12,590 bases of DNA, from NCBI GenBank assembly GCA_964548055.1, contig CAZJPS010000035.1, forward strand, positions 1 through 12,590. Direction: 5' to 3'. Position 1 is the stretch's first letter. Each line of letters begins with the position of its first letter. A program made the translations under genes and the position numbers. Under the pieces are notes generated by a model. The model was not told the origin of the DNA. It worked only from the letters and a program-made list of their open reading frames with translations, and searched no databases. Below, piece by piece: positions 6,426 to 11,690 of this stretch. This stretch comes from CAZJPS01 sp964548055 (GTDB taxonomy: Bacteria > Patescibacteriota > Gracilibacteria > Peribacterales > Peribacteraceae).

Positions 6426-7166
6426 TTATGGCTTAATCAGTGCGTAGAGCTCGTCTTCTATTCGAAAGAAGTCTGCTGAACGTTTCTGGCGAGGACGAGA
6501 GAGTACGTTTGTGAGTATTTTTTCTATTTTCCCCGGGCGCGGACTCATGACCGCGATGCGGCTTGCAAGCTCGATTGCTTCTTGAACAATGTGTGACACC
6601 ATTACAATAGTGAGTTTTCTTTCCTGCCAAATTTGTACAAGATCCTTGCGCAATGCCTCCGCCGTAAAGGAATCCAGCTCCGAAAACGGTTCATCGAGAA
6701 AGAGGAGCTTTGGCTGAATCACAAGCGCACGTGCAATGCCTACACGCTGCCTCATTCCACCCGAAAGTTCGCGTGGATACGCATTGGCAAATTTTTCCAA
6801 GCCAAAGCGCTGTAACTCCTTCATCACGGCAATGTTTCGTTCATCTGCCTGGATATGACGTGCCAAAAGCCCTAGCTCGACATTTTGGTAAACCGTAAGC
6901 CATGGCAACAAAGCAAACTGCTGGAACACAAATCCAATATCACGATGGAACAGTCCATCTGCAAACTGTACTCGCCCCTGATATTCTTTTTCCAAGCCAC
7001 TCATAATACGAAGCAATGTCGATTTCCCGCAACCTGAAGGACCCACGAATACAAAGAACTCCCCTTCTTCAATCGTTAAGTTAATATTTTCGAGCGCGTA
7101 CGTTTTTGCGTGTCCGCTTCCTGTGAACACTTTGGAAATGCCGGTAAGAGTGATAGCAGTAGACAT
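6426..7166 (-). CDS. ABC transporter ATP-binding protein, nitrate/sulfonate/taurine type
   Basis: The 246-residue ATPase subunit of an importer. All motifs are intact: Walker A GPSGCGKST at 42-50, Q-loop FQQ near 81-83, signature LSGGM at 134-138, Walker B LLFLDEP at 154-160 and the switch histidine H192. The PWLTVYQNV segment after the Q-loop is typical of the SsuB/TauB/NrtD group. The frame can be extended 10 codons upstream, but the ATG at 7166 gives the family-like start MSTAITLTGISK and lies 2 bases after the permease stop, so I use it. It energises uptake by the permease next to it. The substrate is unknown: no periplasmic-type binding protein is in the window. Confidence 0.92.
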   Translation of the reverse strand: MSTAITLTGISKVFTGSGHAKTYALENINLTIEEGEFFVFVGPSGCGKSTLLRIMSGLEKEYQGRVQFADGLFHRDIGFVFQQFALLPWLTVYQNVELGLLARHIQADERNIAVMKELQRFGLEKFANAYPRELSGGMRQRVGIARALVIQPKLLFLDEPFSELDSFTAEALRKDLVQIWQERKLTIVMVSHIVQEAIELASRIAVMSPRPGKIEKILTNVLSRPRQKRSADFFRIEDELYALIKP

Positions 7167-7168
7167 AT

Positions 7169-7888
7169 TTATTCTTCTACAAAACTGTGGCTCCAATCGA
7201 GAAGTGGAATCCAGATAATTTTATTAATGCTGAAAATGAGAATAAGGAAACCCAGGATGCCAAAAACCGTTACTCCCGAATTTGCTGCGAACGATTGAAA
7301 GAAAGGCCCAAGGCCAGATTGCATCCCCACAATAATTTCTGTTGCCACTACAGCTTCCCAAGCCTCTCCCAATCCCACAATAGATCCGGTAATAAGCCCG
7401 GGCACACTTACAGGAATGAGAAATTTTTTGAGATACTCTTTCCCCGTCAAACCATATATTTCTGCCACTTCATCCCATTCGTGCTTCATCAATTTTAGTG
7501 AGCTGAGAATGGCGAAAAAAATCGGCCAGATAATGGTGAAGATGAGGAAAAAGATTGTAGTGAAATTGGAAGGACCCCAAAAATAAATGGCCAATGGCAG
7601 AGCTGCAAATGTTGGAAAACTCTGCAGCACATCAAATACAGGCAGAGCAACAAGCGCTCTCTTCCCACGAAAAAAAGCCACTGCCATCGCCCATGCGCAC
7701 ACTGCCGAAATTATATACGCAATCAGCAGCCTCCACACAGAAGTACCAATATCATAGAAGAGTGTAGACGCCGCAATCTGTGCAAACTGCGAAAAAAGTA
7801 ACAGATACAAAAATGGAACAATCACGGTGAGGAGCGTGATATACAAGTGCTGGCGCGAATGATAAATATGAGATCTGTGTTTTTTCAT
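7169..7888 (-). CDS. ABC transporter permease, nitrate/sulfonate/taurine type
   Basis: A 239-residue inner-membrane protein with about six hydrophobic segments and a basic N-terminus. The cytoplasmic coupling (EAA) loop is seen as EVAEIYGLTGKEYLKKFLIP around 143-162, followed by GLITGSIVGLGEAWEAVVATE, as in SsuC/TauC-type permeases (binding-protein-dependent transport family). It forms the channel for the ATPase whose gene starts 2 bases after its stop. A perfect TATAAT stands 9 bases before its ATG, so the mRNA would be leaderless or nearly so. A binding protein is expected elsewhere in the genome. Confidence 0.9.
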   Translation of the reverse strand: MKKHRSHIYHSRQHLYITLLTVIVPFLYLLLFSQFAQIAASTLFYDIGTSVWRLLIAYIISAVCAWAMAVAFFRGKRALVALPVFDVLQSFPTFAALPLAIYFWGPSNFTTIFFLIFTIIWPIFFAILSSLKLMKHEWDEVAEIYGLTGKEYLKKFLIPVSVPGLITGSIVGLGEAWEAVVATEIIVGMQSGLGPFFQSFAANSGVTVFGILGFLILIFSINKIIWIPLLDWSHSFVEE

Positions 7889-7897
7889 CCTCTACGT

Positions 7898-7903
7898 ATT
7901 ATA
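7898..7903 (-). promoter_or_regulatory. -10 box TATAAT of the ABC transporter pair
   Basis: A perfect TATAAT on the minus strand, 9 bases before the permease ATG. The -35 region is weak (TGCTTT with a 16-base spacer). A GAGG directly abuts the ATG, too close to act as a Shine-Dalgarno. The predicted leader is about 3 bases. Confidence 0.55.
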
Positions 7904-7926
7904 CCGTATTCCTTCTTAAAAAGCAC

Positions 7927-8178
7927 TTACTTCCCTCCCCACCTCCACCGTGGCTTTTCCCCTGTGAGAGCGCAAATAATAAGTAGTAAGCCCACCATAG
8001 CTACAGTGGGAATACAAGAACCGATGAGAGTATCGCTTGCTGAGTGCGATGTTGCATCCGCGTTCATTGCTACGGAGGCAATCCCAGACATAGCAAGAAA
8101 CAGGACCGCCCACCCCTGCCACGTGCATGGATACCAACCCCATCCGTATCGTTTAGCTTTAAACCAGAGAGGCTGCAT
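7927..8178 (-). CDS. Small two-helix membrane protein of unknown function
   Basis: An 83-residue protein starting MQPLWFKAKRYGWGWYPCTW, then a hydrophobic segment (about 22-38), a polar loop rich in Ser, Thr, Asp and Ala, a second hydrophobic segment (about 52-70) and a basic Trp-rich tail. The N-terminal KRYGWGWxPxTWQGW pattern is one I associate with small uncharacterised bacterial membrane proteins; I cannot name a function. The ATG has TATTCT exactly 6 bases upstream; an AAGGAG also occurs 12 bases upstream, rather far for a Shine-Dalgarno. It lies just upstream of the ABC genes, but that pair has its own promoter. Confidence 0.65.
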   Translation of the reverse strand: MQPLWFKAKRYGWGWYPCTWQGWAVLFLAMSGIASVAMNADATSHSASDTLIGSCIPTVAMVGLLLIICALTGEKPRWRWGGK

Positions 8179-8184
8179 AAGAAA

Positions 8185-8190
8185 AGAATA
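8185..8190 (-). promoter_or_regulatory. -10-like box TATTCT before the small membrane gene
   Basis: TATTCT followed by exactly 6 bases and the ATG at 8178, again predicting transcription from the first base of the start codon. The -35 (GTGCAT at 17 bases) is weak. Confidence 0.35.
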
Positions 8191-8259
8191 CTCCTTACTT
8201 TCCTATGATGCACCATCCTTTGTACGCTTTTGTATGTTGGCAGGGCATGATTGTATTCC

Positions 8260-8502
8260 CTATTCTTCTGTCGACTGTCTTGCCTCGATTTTAATGTTTG
8301 GATACAGATCCCGAACCTGCCGTTGCACATGAACCAATGCACCTTCTTTTTCACTATATCCTGCACCTTCTCGAAAAATTAATAACAAGCGAAATTGTTC
8401 TCCTGTTCTGATCACTCCAATACTGGTGCCATCTGCTGGCTTCAGTGCATGCGCTGCATCAAACACTTGCTGGCTTTCGAAGTCATACATTTCTTGCATC
8501 AT
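8260..8502 (-). CDS. Hypothetical small soluble protein
   Basis: An 80-residue protein without hydrophobic helices. It has mixed strand and helix character: an amphipathic start (FESQQVFDAAHALKPADG), strand-like SIGVIRTGEQFRLLLIF, then a helical VHVQRQVRDLYP and a short tail. I recognise no family. Three in-frame ATGs lie at 8502, 8499 and 8490. TATAAT ends only one base before the first, so if that is the promoter, translation more likely starts at the second or third (MYDFESQQ). It stands alone between two small genes on the same strand. Confidence 0.6.
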   Translation of the reverse strand: MMQEMYDFESQQVFDAAHALKPADGTSIGVIRTGEQFRLLLIFREGAGYSEKEGALVHVQRQVRDLYPNIKIEARQSTEE

Positions 8503-8503
8503 T

Positions 8504-8509
8504 ATTATA
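8504..8509 (-). promoter_or_regulatory. -10 box TATAAT overlapping the start region of the 8260-8502 gene
   Basis: A perfect TATAAT, 1 base before the first ATG, 4 before the second and 13 before the third. An A-rich stretch lies upstream, with no clear -35. Confidence 0.4.
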
Positions 8510-8546
8510 ATAGAACTCTTTTTTTGTTTTGTCTATAACCGATCGG

Positions 8547-8591
8547 GTGCTGATGTACGAAAGCATGGCGGCCTCGTACCACAGAGGGCAC
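8547..8591. other. Interrupted hairpin between small genes
   Basis: GTGC (8547-8550) and GTACGA (8555-8560) pair with TCGTAC (8574-8579) and GCAC (8588-8591), around a 13-base loop. It lies downstream of the small membrane gene on the minus strand and could help end that transcript, but no T-run directly follows the stem. Confidence 0.3.
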
Positions 8592-8614
8592 GGAGCCAGA
8601 TGGCGACAAACGGA

Positions 8615-8797
8615 TCACAAGTTACTATGTGCTGCTGGTCGTAGTACCAAGATGAACCAAATAATAAGTACTATAAGTCCGATAACTGCAATCAGGCTTC
8701 CCACAATGATCATCCACTTCTTTCGTGGGAAATCTTTTATGAAGAATATGAGGAGTGCATCGCAGAGGTGAATGATAGCGTCGAGTAGATCTGTCAT
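8615..8797 (-). CDS. Small membrane protein of unknown function
   Basis: A 60-residue protein: an N-terminal hydrophobic or amphipathic helix (LLDAIIHLCDALLIFFI), a basic turn KDFPRKKW, then a long hydrophobic segment with IIVGSLIAVIGLIVLIIW and a short polar end. This is one clear and one possible membrane helix, with the basic turn likely cytoplasmic. No family is recognised. The stop is TGA. There is no Shine-Dalgarno; TACTCT stands one base before the ATG. A protein this short could be a chance frame, but the composition and its fit in the same-strand series favour a real gene. Confidence 0.5.
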   Translation of the reverse strand: MTDLLDAIIHLCDALLIFFIKDFPRKKWMIIVGSLIAVIGLIVLIIWFILVLRPAAHSNL

Positions 8798-8818
8798 AAG
8801 AGTAACTGGAGAACTTTT

Positions 8819-8855
8819 CGCTGGTGACGTAGGGATCTCACGTTACATCATCAGC
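8819..8855. other. Imperfect inverted repeat downstream of the 8874-9260 gene
   Basis: On the minus strand GCTG and GTAACGT pair with ACGTCAC and CAGC, with one mismatch and a bulge, around a short loop. It begins about 20 bases after the stop at 8874 and could form the 3' end of that mRNA. The following GAAAAG does not make a standard terminator. Confidence 0.3.
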
Positions 8856-8873
8856 ATAGTAATTCGTAGCAAA

Positions 8874-9260
8874 TTACACTGTCAGATCAAAATGATTATA
8901 ACCGAGTGCGCGCAATCTGCGATATGTTTCGATGAGTATGCGACTTAGTTCCGGTTTAGGTTCACCAATGTCTTCGCATTCATCAACGAGCTGTCTGACC
9001 CTATCTATATCTGCAATCTCGCCTACCACACGAGCAATAGTTGCGAAGAACTGATCAACTGTTTGATCGAGATGACGCTCACTATACTCATCGGAGATGG
9101 TGGCGAACCCTAGTTGTCGTAACGTCCGCTTCCTGTCTTCGCCAGATGCACCGTATGTTTTGGAATCATGAAATGCACCTCCTGGCATCCTCAAGAGAAA
9201 ATTATTCAAGTGCATGGTTGTCGCGTACAGCGGATCCGCTTCGCATCGGTGATCTTCCAT
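8874..9260 (-). CDS. Hypothetical protein, about 128 residues
   Basis: A soluble, mostly helical protein with a charged second half (repeated Asp, Glu and Arg, for example DRVRQLVDECEDIGEP and ETYRRLRALGYNHFDL). The first half has TTMHLNNFLLRMPGGAFHD and a GEDRKRTLRQLGFAT segment. I recognise no family or catalytic motif. The frame also opens at a TTG at 9293 (139 residues), but the ATG at 9260 has TACACT exactly 6 bases upstream, as before the EamA gene, so I prefer it. It lies just downstream of the tRNA-Leu gene. Confidence 0.55.
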   Translation of the reverse strand: MEDHRCEADPLYATTMHLNNFLLRMPGGAFHDSKTYGASGEDRKRTLRQLGFATISDEYSERHLDQTVDQFFATIARVVGEIADIDRVRQLVDECEDIGEPKPELSRILIETYRRLRALGYNHFDLTV

Positions 9261-9266
9261 AAACAC

Positions 9267-9272
9267 AGTGTA
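9267..9272 (-). promoter_or_regulatory. -10-like box TACACT before the hypothetical gene at 9260
   Basis: TACACT, 6 bases, ATG: the same hexamer and spacing as before the EamA gene. TTGCAA lies 15 bases upstream, a slightly short spacing for a -35. Confidence 0.35.
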
Positions 9273-9316
9273 TCCTACAATAACCTTTTGCAATGTTATT
9301 TATAGGATGTAAATGA

Positions 9317-9369
9317 TGGTGCCGAAGGAGGGACTCGAACCCTCACATCTTGCGATACACGATTTTGAG
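9317..9369 (-). tRNA. Partial tRNA-Leu copy at the contig end (probable assembly duplicate)
   Basis: The 3' part of a tRNA-Leu (CCA end, acceptor strand, T arm, variable arm and part of the anticodon stem-loop), cut off exactly where the run of N begins. Bases 9315-9369 are identical to 9470-9524 immediately after the gap. It is best read as the same gene seen twice, not as a second tRNA. Confidence 0.6.
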
Positions 9370-9469
9370 NNNNNNNNNNNNNNNNNNNNNNNNNNNNNNN
9401 NNNNNNNNNNNNNNNNNNNNNNNNNNNNNNNNNNNNNNNNNNNNNNNNNNNNNNNNNNNNNNNNNNNNN
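9370..9469. other. Assembly gap of 100 N
   Basis: Exactly 100 N, a conventional placeholder. The 55 bases on its left equal the 55 bases on its right, so the two contigs probably overlap and the true gap may not exist. Confidence 0.98.
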
Positions 9470-9471
9470 GA

Positions 9472-9555
9472 TGGTGCCGAAGGAGGGACTCGAACCCTCA
9501 CATCTTGCGATACACGATTTTGAGTCGTGCGCGTCTACCATTCCGCCACTTCGGC
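9472..9555 (-). tRNA. tRNA-Leu (anticodon CAA)
   Basis: An 84-base class II tRNA with encoded CCA. On the minus strand the acceptor stem GCCGAAG pairs with CTTCGGC; the D-arm region is GCGGAATGGTAGACGC; the anticodon stem CACGA/TCGTG encloses the loop CTCAAAA, giving anticodon CAA, which reads the Leu codon UUG; a long variable arm follows (TATCGCAAGATG); and the T arm is GAGGG-TTCGAGT-CCCTC. All arms are intact. The first 13 bases plus the two before them recur at 9621-9635. Confidence 0.95.
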
Positions 9556-9635
9556 ATGTGTAATGATGAAAAGATCAAGCGAAGCGGTCATGAGCGTCAG
9601 GTCCTGAGCCGGTCGAAGGGCCGCCACTTCGGCAT
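9543..9635. repeat. 15-bp direct repeats flanking a 63-bp segment at the tRNA 5' end
   Basis: CCGCCACTTCGGCAT occurs at 9543-9557 (the tRNA 5' end) and again at 9621-9635. The 63 bases between (9558-9620) contain the short palindrome TCAGGTCCTGA and the motif GTCCTGAGCCGGTCGAAGGG, which resembles the widespread dispersed bacterial repeat CCTTCGACnnGCTCAGGAC as I recall it. The arrangement looks like a small repeat element that inserted with a 15-bp target duplication, or a scar of site-specific integration. Confidence 0.55.
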
Positions 9636-9716
9636 AATGGAAGAATACAGCTACTTTGGCTCTTTTGCATAGTATTCTGCTCTGCTACTCTCTTCCGTAA
9701 TTTCCCCATTTCGTTC

Positions 9717-10187
9717 ATGGCTTCTTCCTCGGTTACTCTCGCCGGTTTAGATCAGAGATTTTTAGCAAAAGTTATTGATGGCATTCTTGGAGTTTTACCA
9801 ATGATGTTTTTATTTTCGTTGATTATGCCTGCTTATACTAGTATCCAGTCAGATGGGATGATCGATCCTGTGGCTATGCAAACAATGGGAGGAGGTGCAG
9901 GGCTTCTTGCGTTTCTTATCGCAGTACTCGCTATCTGTATCGCTCAGCTCTATTTGCTGATCGTGAGCGGCCAAACCCTCGGGAAGAAAATGATGGGAAT
10001 TAAGATTGTAATGGAGAACACAAAGAAGAACGGAGGATTTGTCCCGAATGTCCTTTTACGGGTACTTGTGAACTCTGCTCTCGGAATTGTTCCTTTTTAC
10101 GGCCTTGTAGATATCCTCTTTATCTTCCGTGAAGATCGCCGCTGCATTCATGATCTGATTGCAGGAACGATCGTCGTAAAAGCATAA
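9717..10187 (+). CDS. RDD-family membrane protein
   Basis: A 156-residue membrane protein with the RDD layout: RFLAKVIDGILG near 14-25 (the Arg and first Asp), three hydrophobic segments, the turn SGQTLGKKMMGIKIV near 84-98, and the end VDILFIFREDRRCIHDLIAGTIVVK. The function of the family is poorly defined; some members are linked to ion homeostasis. It is the first plus-strand gene after the tRNA and reads in the same direction as murL, whose frame opens at an ATG directly after its TAA. No Shine-Dalgarno is visible before its ATG. Confidence 0.9.
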   Translation: MASSSVTLAGLDQRFLAKVIDGILGVLPMMFLFSLIMPAYTSIQSDGMIDPVAMQTMGGGAGLLAFLIAVLAICIAQLYLLIVSGQTLGKKMMGIKIVMENTKKNGGFVPNVLLRVLVNSALGIVPFYGLVDILFIFREDRRCIHDLIAGTIVVKA

Positions 10188-10263
10188 ATGCGGGCCCATC
10201 TGCAGGTTTGCGATTTCACCTCAAAACCAGCATTTTCCGCTTCGATTAGCAGGAAAAGAGCAG

Positions 10264-10269
10264 TAGAAT
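10264..10269 (+). promoter_or_regulatory. -10-like box TAGAAT before murL
   Basis: TAGAAT, 11 bases before the ATG at 10281. GGGAG between them, 6 bases before the ATG, could also act as a weak Shine-Dalgarno. Either reading favours the 10281 start over the ATG at 10188. Confidence 0.35.
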
Positions 10270-10280
10270 GGGAGCATCTC

Positions 10281-11666
10281 ATGAATACGTACGACACGTT
10301 CATCTTCGATTCCTACAGCTTTAAGCCTGCCGAGGGCCGTATTGAGATGCATTACACGTTGGATGACGAAGTGAGGTTTACCGAAACTCTTACGATCCCT
10401 GTTTCCGAACCCCAAGCGCCTAGTCCCCTCCTGCAATCCGCCCTCTTTGCGTTGCATATCATCGGAGGCATCAGTTACTACAAAACATGCCTGCCAAAAA
10501 AGATAGAAATTCGTTCAGGATCACTCACGCCCGAGCAAGCTGCATTCTGGAATGATGTGTACGAAAACGGACTCGGGGAATTCTTCTACAAAAATAATAT
10601 CGACTTTAGAGAGCTGATTAATTTTCCAAGTAAAGCGATAAGCGATAAGCGACTAGCGGAAAGCAATGATGAGGAAGCTAACCGCTTACCGCTATCCGCT
10701 CACCGCCACCCCAAAAAACGAATCCTCGTTCCCATCGGAGGTGGCAAAGATTCCGTCGTCACCGCAGAGCTACTGCGAAAAGCCGGCTTCAACATCACGC
10801 TCTTCCGCATGGGCCAGCATCCGCTCATCGATTCTCTGGCGCACCAGATGGATTTACCGCTGCTTTCTATCAAGCGTTCGCTTTCGCCTAAGCTCTTTGA
10901 ATTAAACGAACAAGGGGCGCTGAATGGACATGTGCCTGTGACTGCGTATCTTTCTACGGTCACTATTCTCCTTTCTCTTATCTACAACTTCGACGCTGTT
11001 GCCATGAGTAGCGAGCGCAGTGCCAATGAAGGGAATATCGATTTTCATGGGAAAGAGATTAATCACCAGTGGAGCAAATCGCTCGATTTTGAGAGGGCGT
11101 TCCAGAATTATGTGAAGGAAAACATCACACCTGATATTTCATACTTCAGTGCACTCAGACCTCTCAGCGAACTCCACATCGCAAAACTATTCTGCAGCTA
11201 TCCTCAGTACTTCCCTTTCACCACCAGCTGCAACAAAAATTGGAAGATCCTCTCGCAATCGTTAACGTCTAAAGAAGGTAAACACATGCAGAGCCACTTG
11301 TGGTGCCAAAGCTGCCCCAAGTGCGCATTCGTGTATCTTCTGTACGCTGCATTTTTAGATAAGTCTCAGCTCCTGGAGATCTTTAAAGCGGATCTCTTCA
11401 GCGATGAATCTCTCCTTCCTTTGTATCGTGAATTGCTTGGATTGGAAGGCAACAAACCTTTTGAGTGTGTGGGTACGCCAGAGGAATCTGCAGCAGCGTT
11501 CTTACTAGCGCACGAACGAGGCGATATGGAAGACACCGCTGCCATGAAGATGTTTTTGAAGGATGGACCTGCCTTGAAAGATGCGAAGAAATTCCTGAAG
11601 GAAGCGATGATGCCTGCGAAGGATCATGCAATTCCGGAAGAATTTGTGTCTATTCTGCCCAAGTAA
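10281..11666 (+). CDS. murL: UDP-MurNAc-L-Ala-L-Glu epimerase MurL
   Basis: MurL, characterised in Xanthomonas oryzae, inverts the terminal L-Glu of UDP-MurNAc-L-Ala-L-Glu to D-Glu in an ATP- and Mg-dependent step, replacing the glutamate racemase route. The 461 residues fit the family. Visible are an N-terminal strand-rich domain, a PP-loop-like nucleotide site PIGGGKDSVVT (G153-S158), SSERSANEGN, RPLSELHIAKLF, SCNKNW at 316-321, and the Cys-rich WCQSCPKCAF at 341-350 (C342, C345, C348). The frame opens 31 codons earlier, directly after the RDD stop, but that extension looks unrelated to the family and MNTYDTFIFDSYSF is a natural start. Residues 119-143 are encoded by a 7-nt tandem inverted repeat, in the linker before the nucleotide site. 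A murD-type gene follows 24 bases downstream, as expected for this pathway. Confidence 0.9.
   Translation: MNTYDTFIFDSYSFKPAEGRIEMHYTLDDEVRFTETLTIPVSEPQAPSPLLQSALFALHIIGGISYYKTCLPKKIEIRSGSLTPEQAAFWNDVYENGLGEFFYKNNIDFRELINFPSKAISDKRLAESNDEEANRLPLSAHRHPKKRILVPIGGGKDSVVTAELLRKAGFNITLFRMGQHPLIDSLAHQMDLPLLSIKRSLSPKLFELNEQGALNGHVPVTAYLSTVTILLSLIYNFDAVAMSSERSANEGNIDFHGKEINHQWSKSLDFERAFQNYVKENITPDISYFSALRPLSELHIAKLFCSYPQYFPFTTSCNKNWKILSQSLTSKEGKHMQSHLWCQSCPKCAFVYLLYAAFLDKSQLLEIFKADLFSDESLLPLYRELLGLEGNKPFECVGTPEESAAAFLLAHERGDMEDTAAMKMFLKDGPALKDAKKFLKEAMMPAKDHAIPEEFVSILPK
10635..10710. repeat. In-frame inverted tandem repeat E inside murL (7-nt unit)
   Basis: Left arm (from 10634): AGCGATA, AGCGATA, AGCGACT, AGCGGAA. 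The right arm read on the other strand: TGAGCGG, ATAGCGG, TAAGCGG, TTAGC. It keeps the reading frame and encodes about 25 residues (KAISDKRLAESNDEEANRLP and onward) between the N-terminal domain and the PP-loop. The first 30 bases match repeat F in murD at 26 of 30 positions. Confidence 0.75.
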
Positions 11667-11690
11667 GTATCAATACAGGTCCGATTCTGT

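Noticed and set aside
7116..7196. ATPase start 10 codons upstream at 7196
   Set aside because: It would overlap the permease end, and the extra residues are the permease tail in another frame; the ATG at 7166 fits the family start.
3305..8617. UGA recoding to glycine as in Gracilibacteria or Absconditabacteria
   Set aside because: trxB, gdhA and the gene at 8615 stop at TGA at normal lengths, and no conserved protein here contains an in-frame TGA.
9317..9369. Second, functional tRNA-Leu gene
   Set aside because: The copy is truncated exactly at the gap and identical over 55 bases to the intact copy, as expected for overlapping contig ends.
9296..9672. Open frames running through the run of N on both strands
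   Set aside because: They translate tRNA sequence and unknown bases; no protein evidence.
10188..10280. Start of murL at the ATG directly after the RDD stop
   Set aside because: The 31 extra residues do not look like the MurL N-terminus, and the ATG at 10281 has a -10-like box and a GGGAG upstream.
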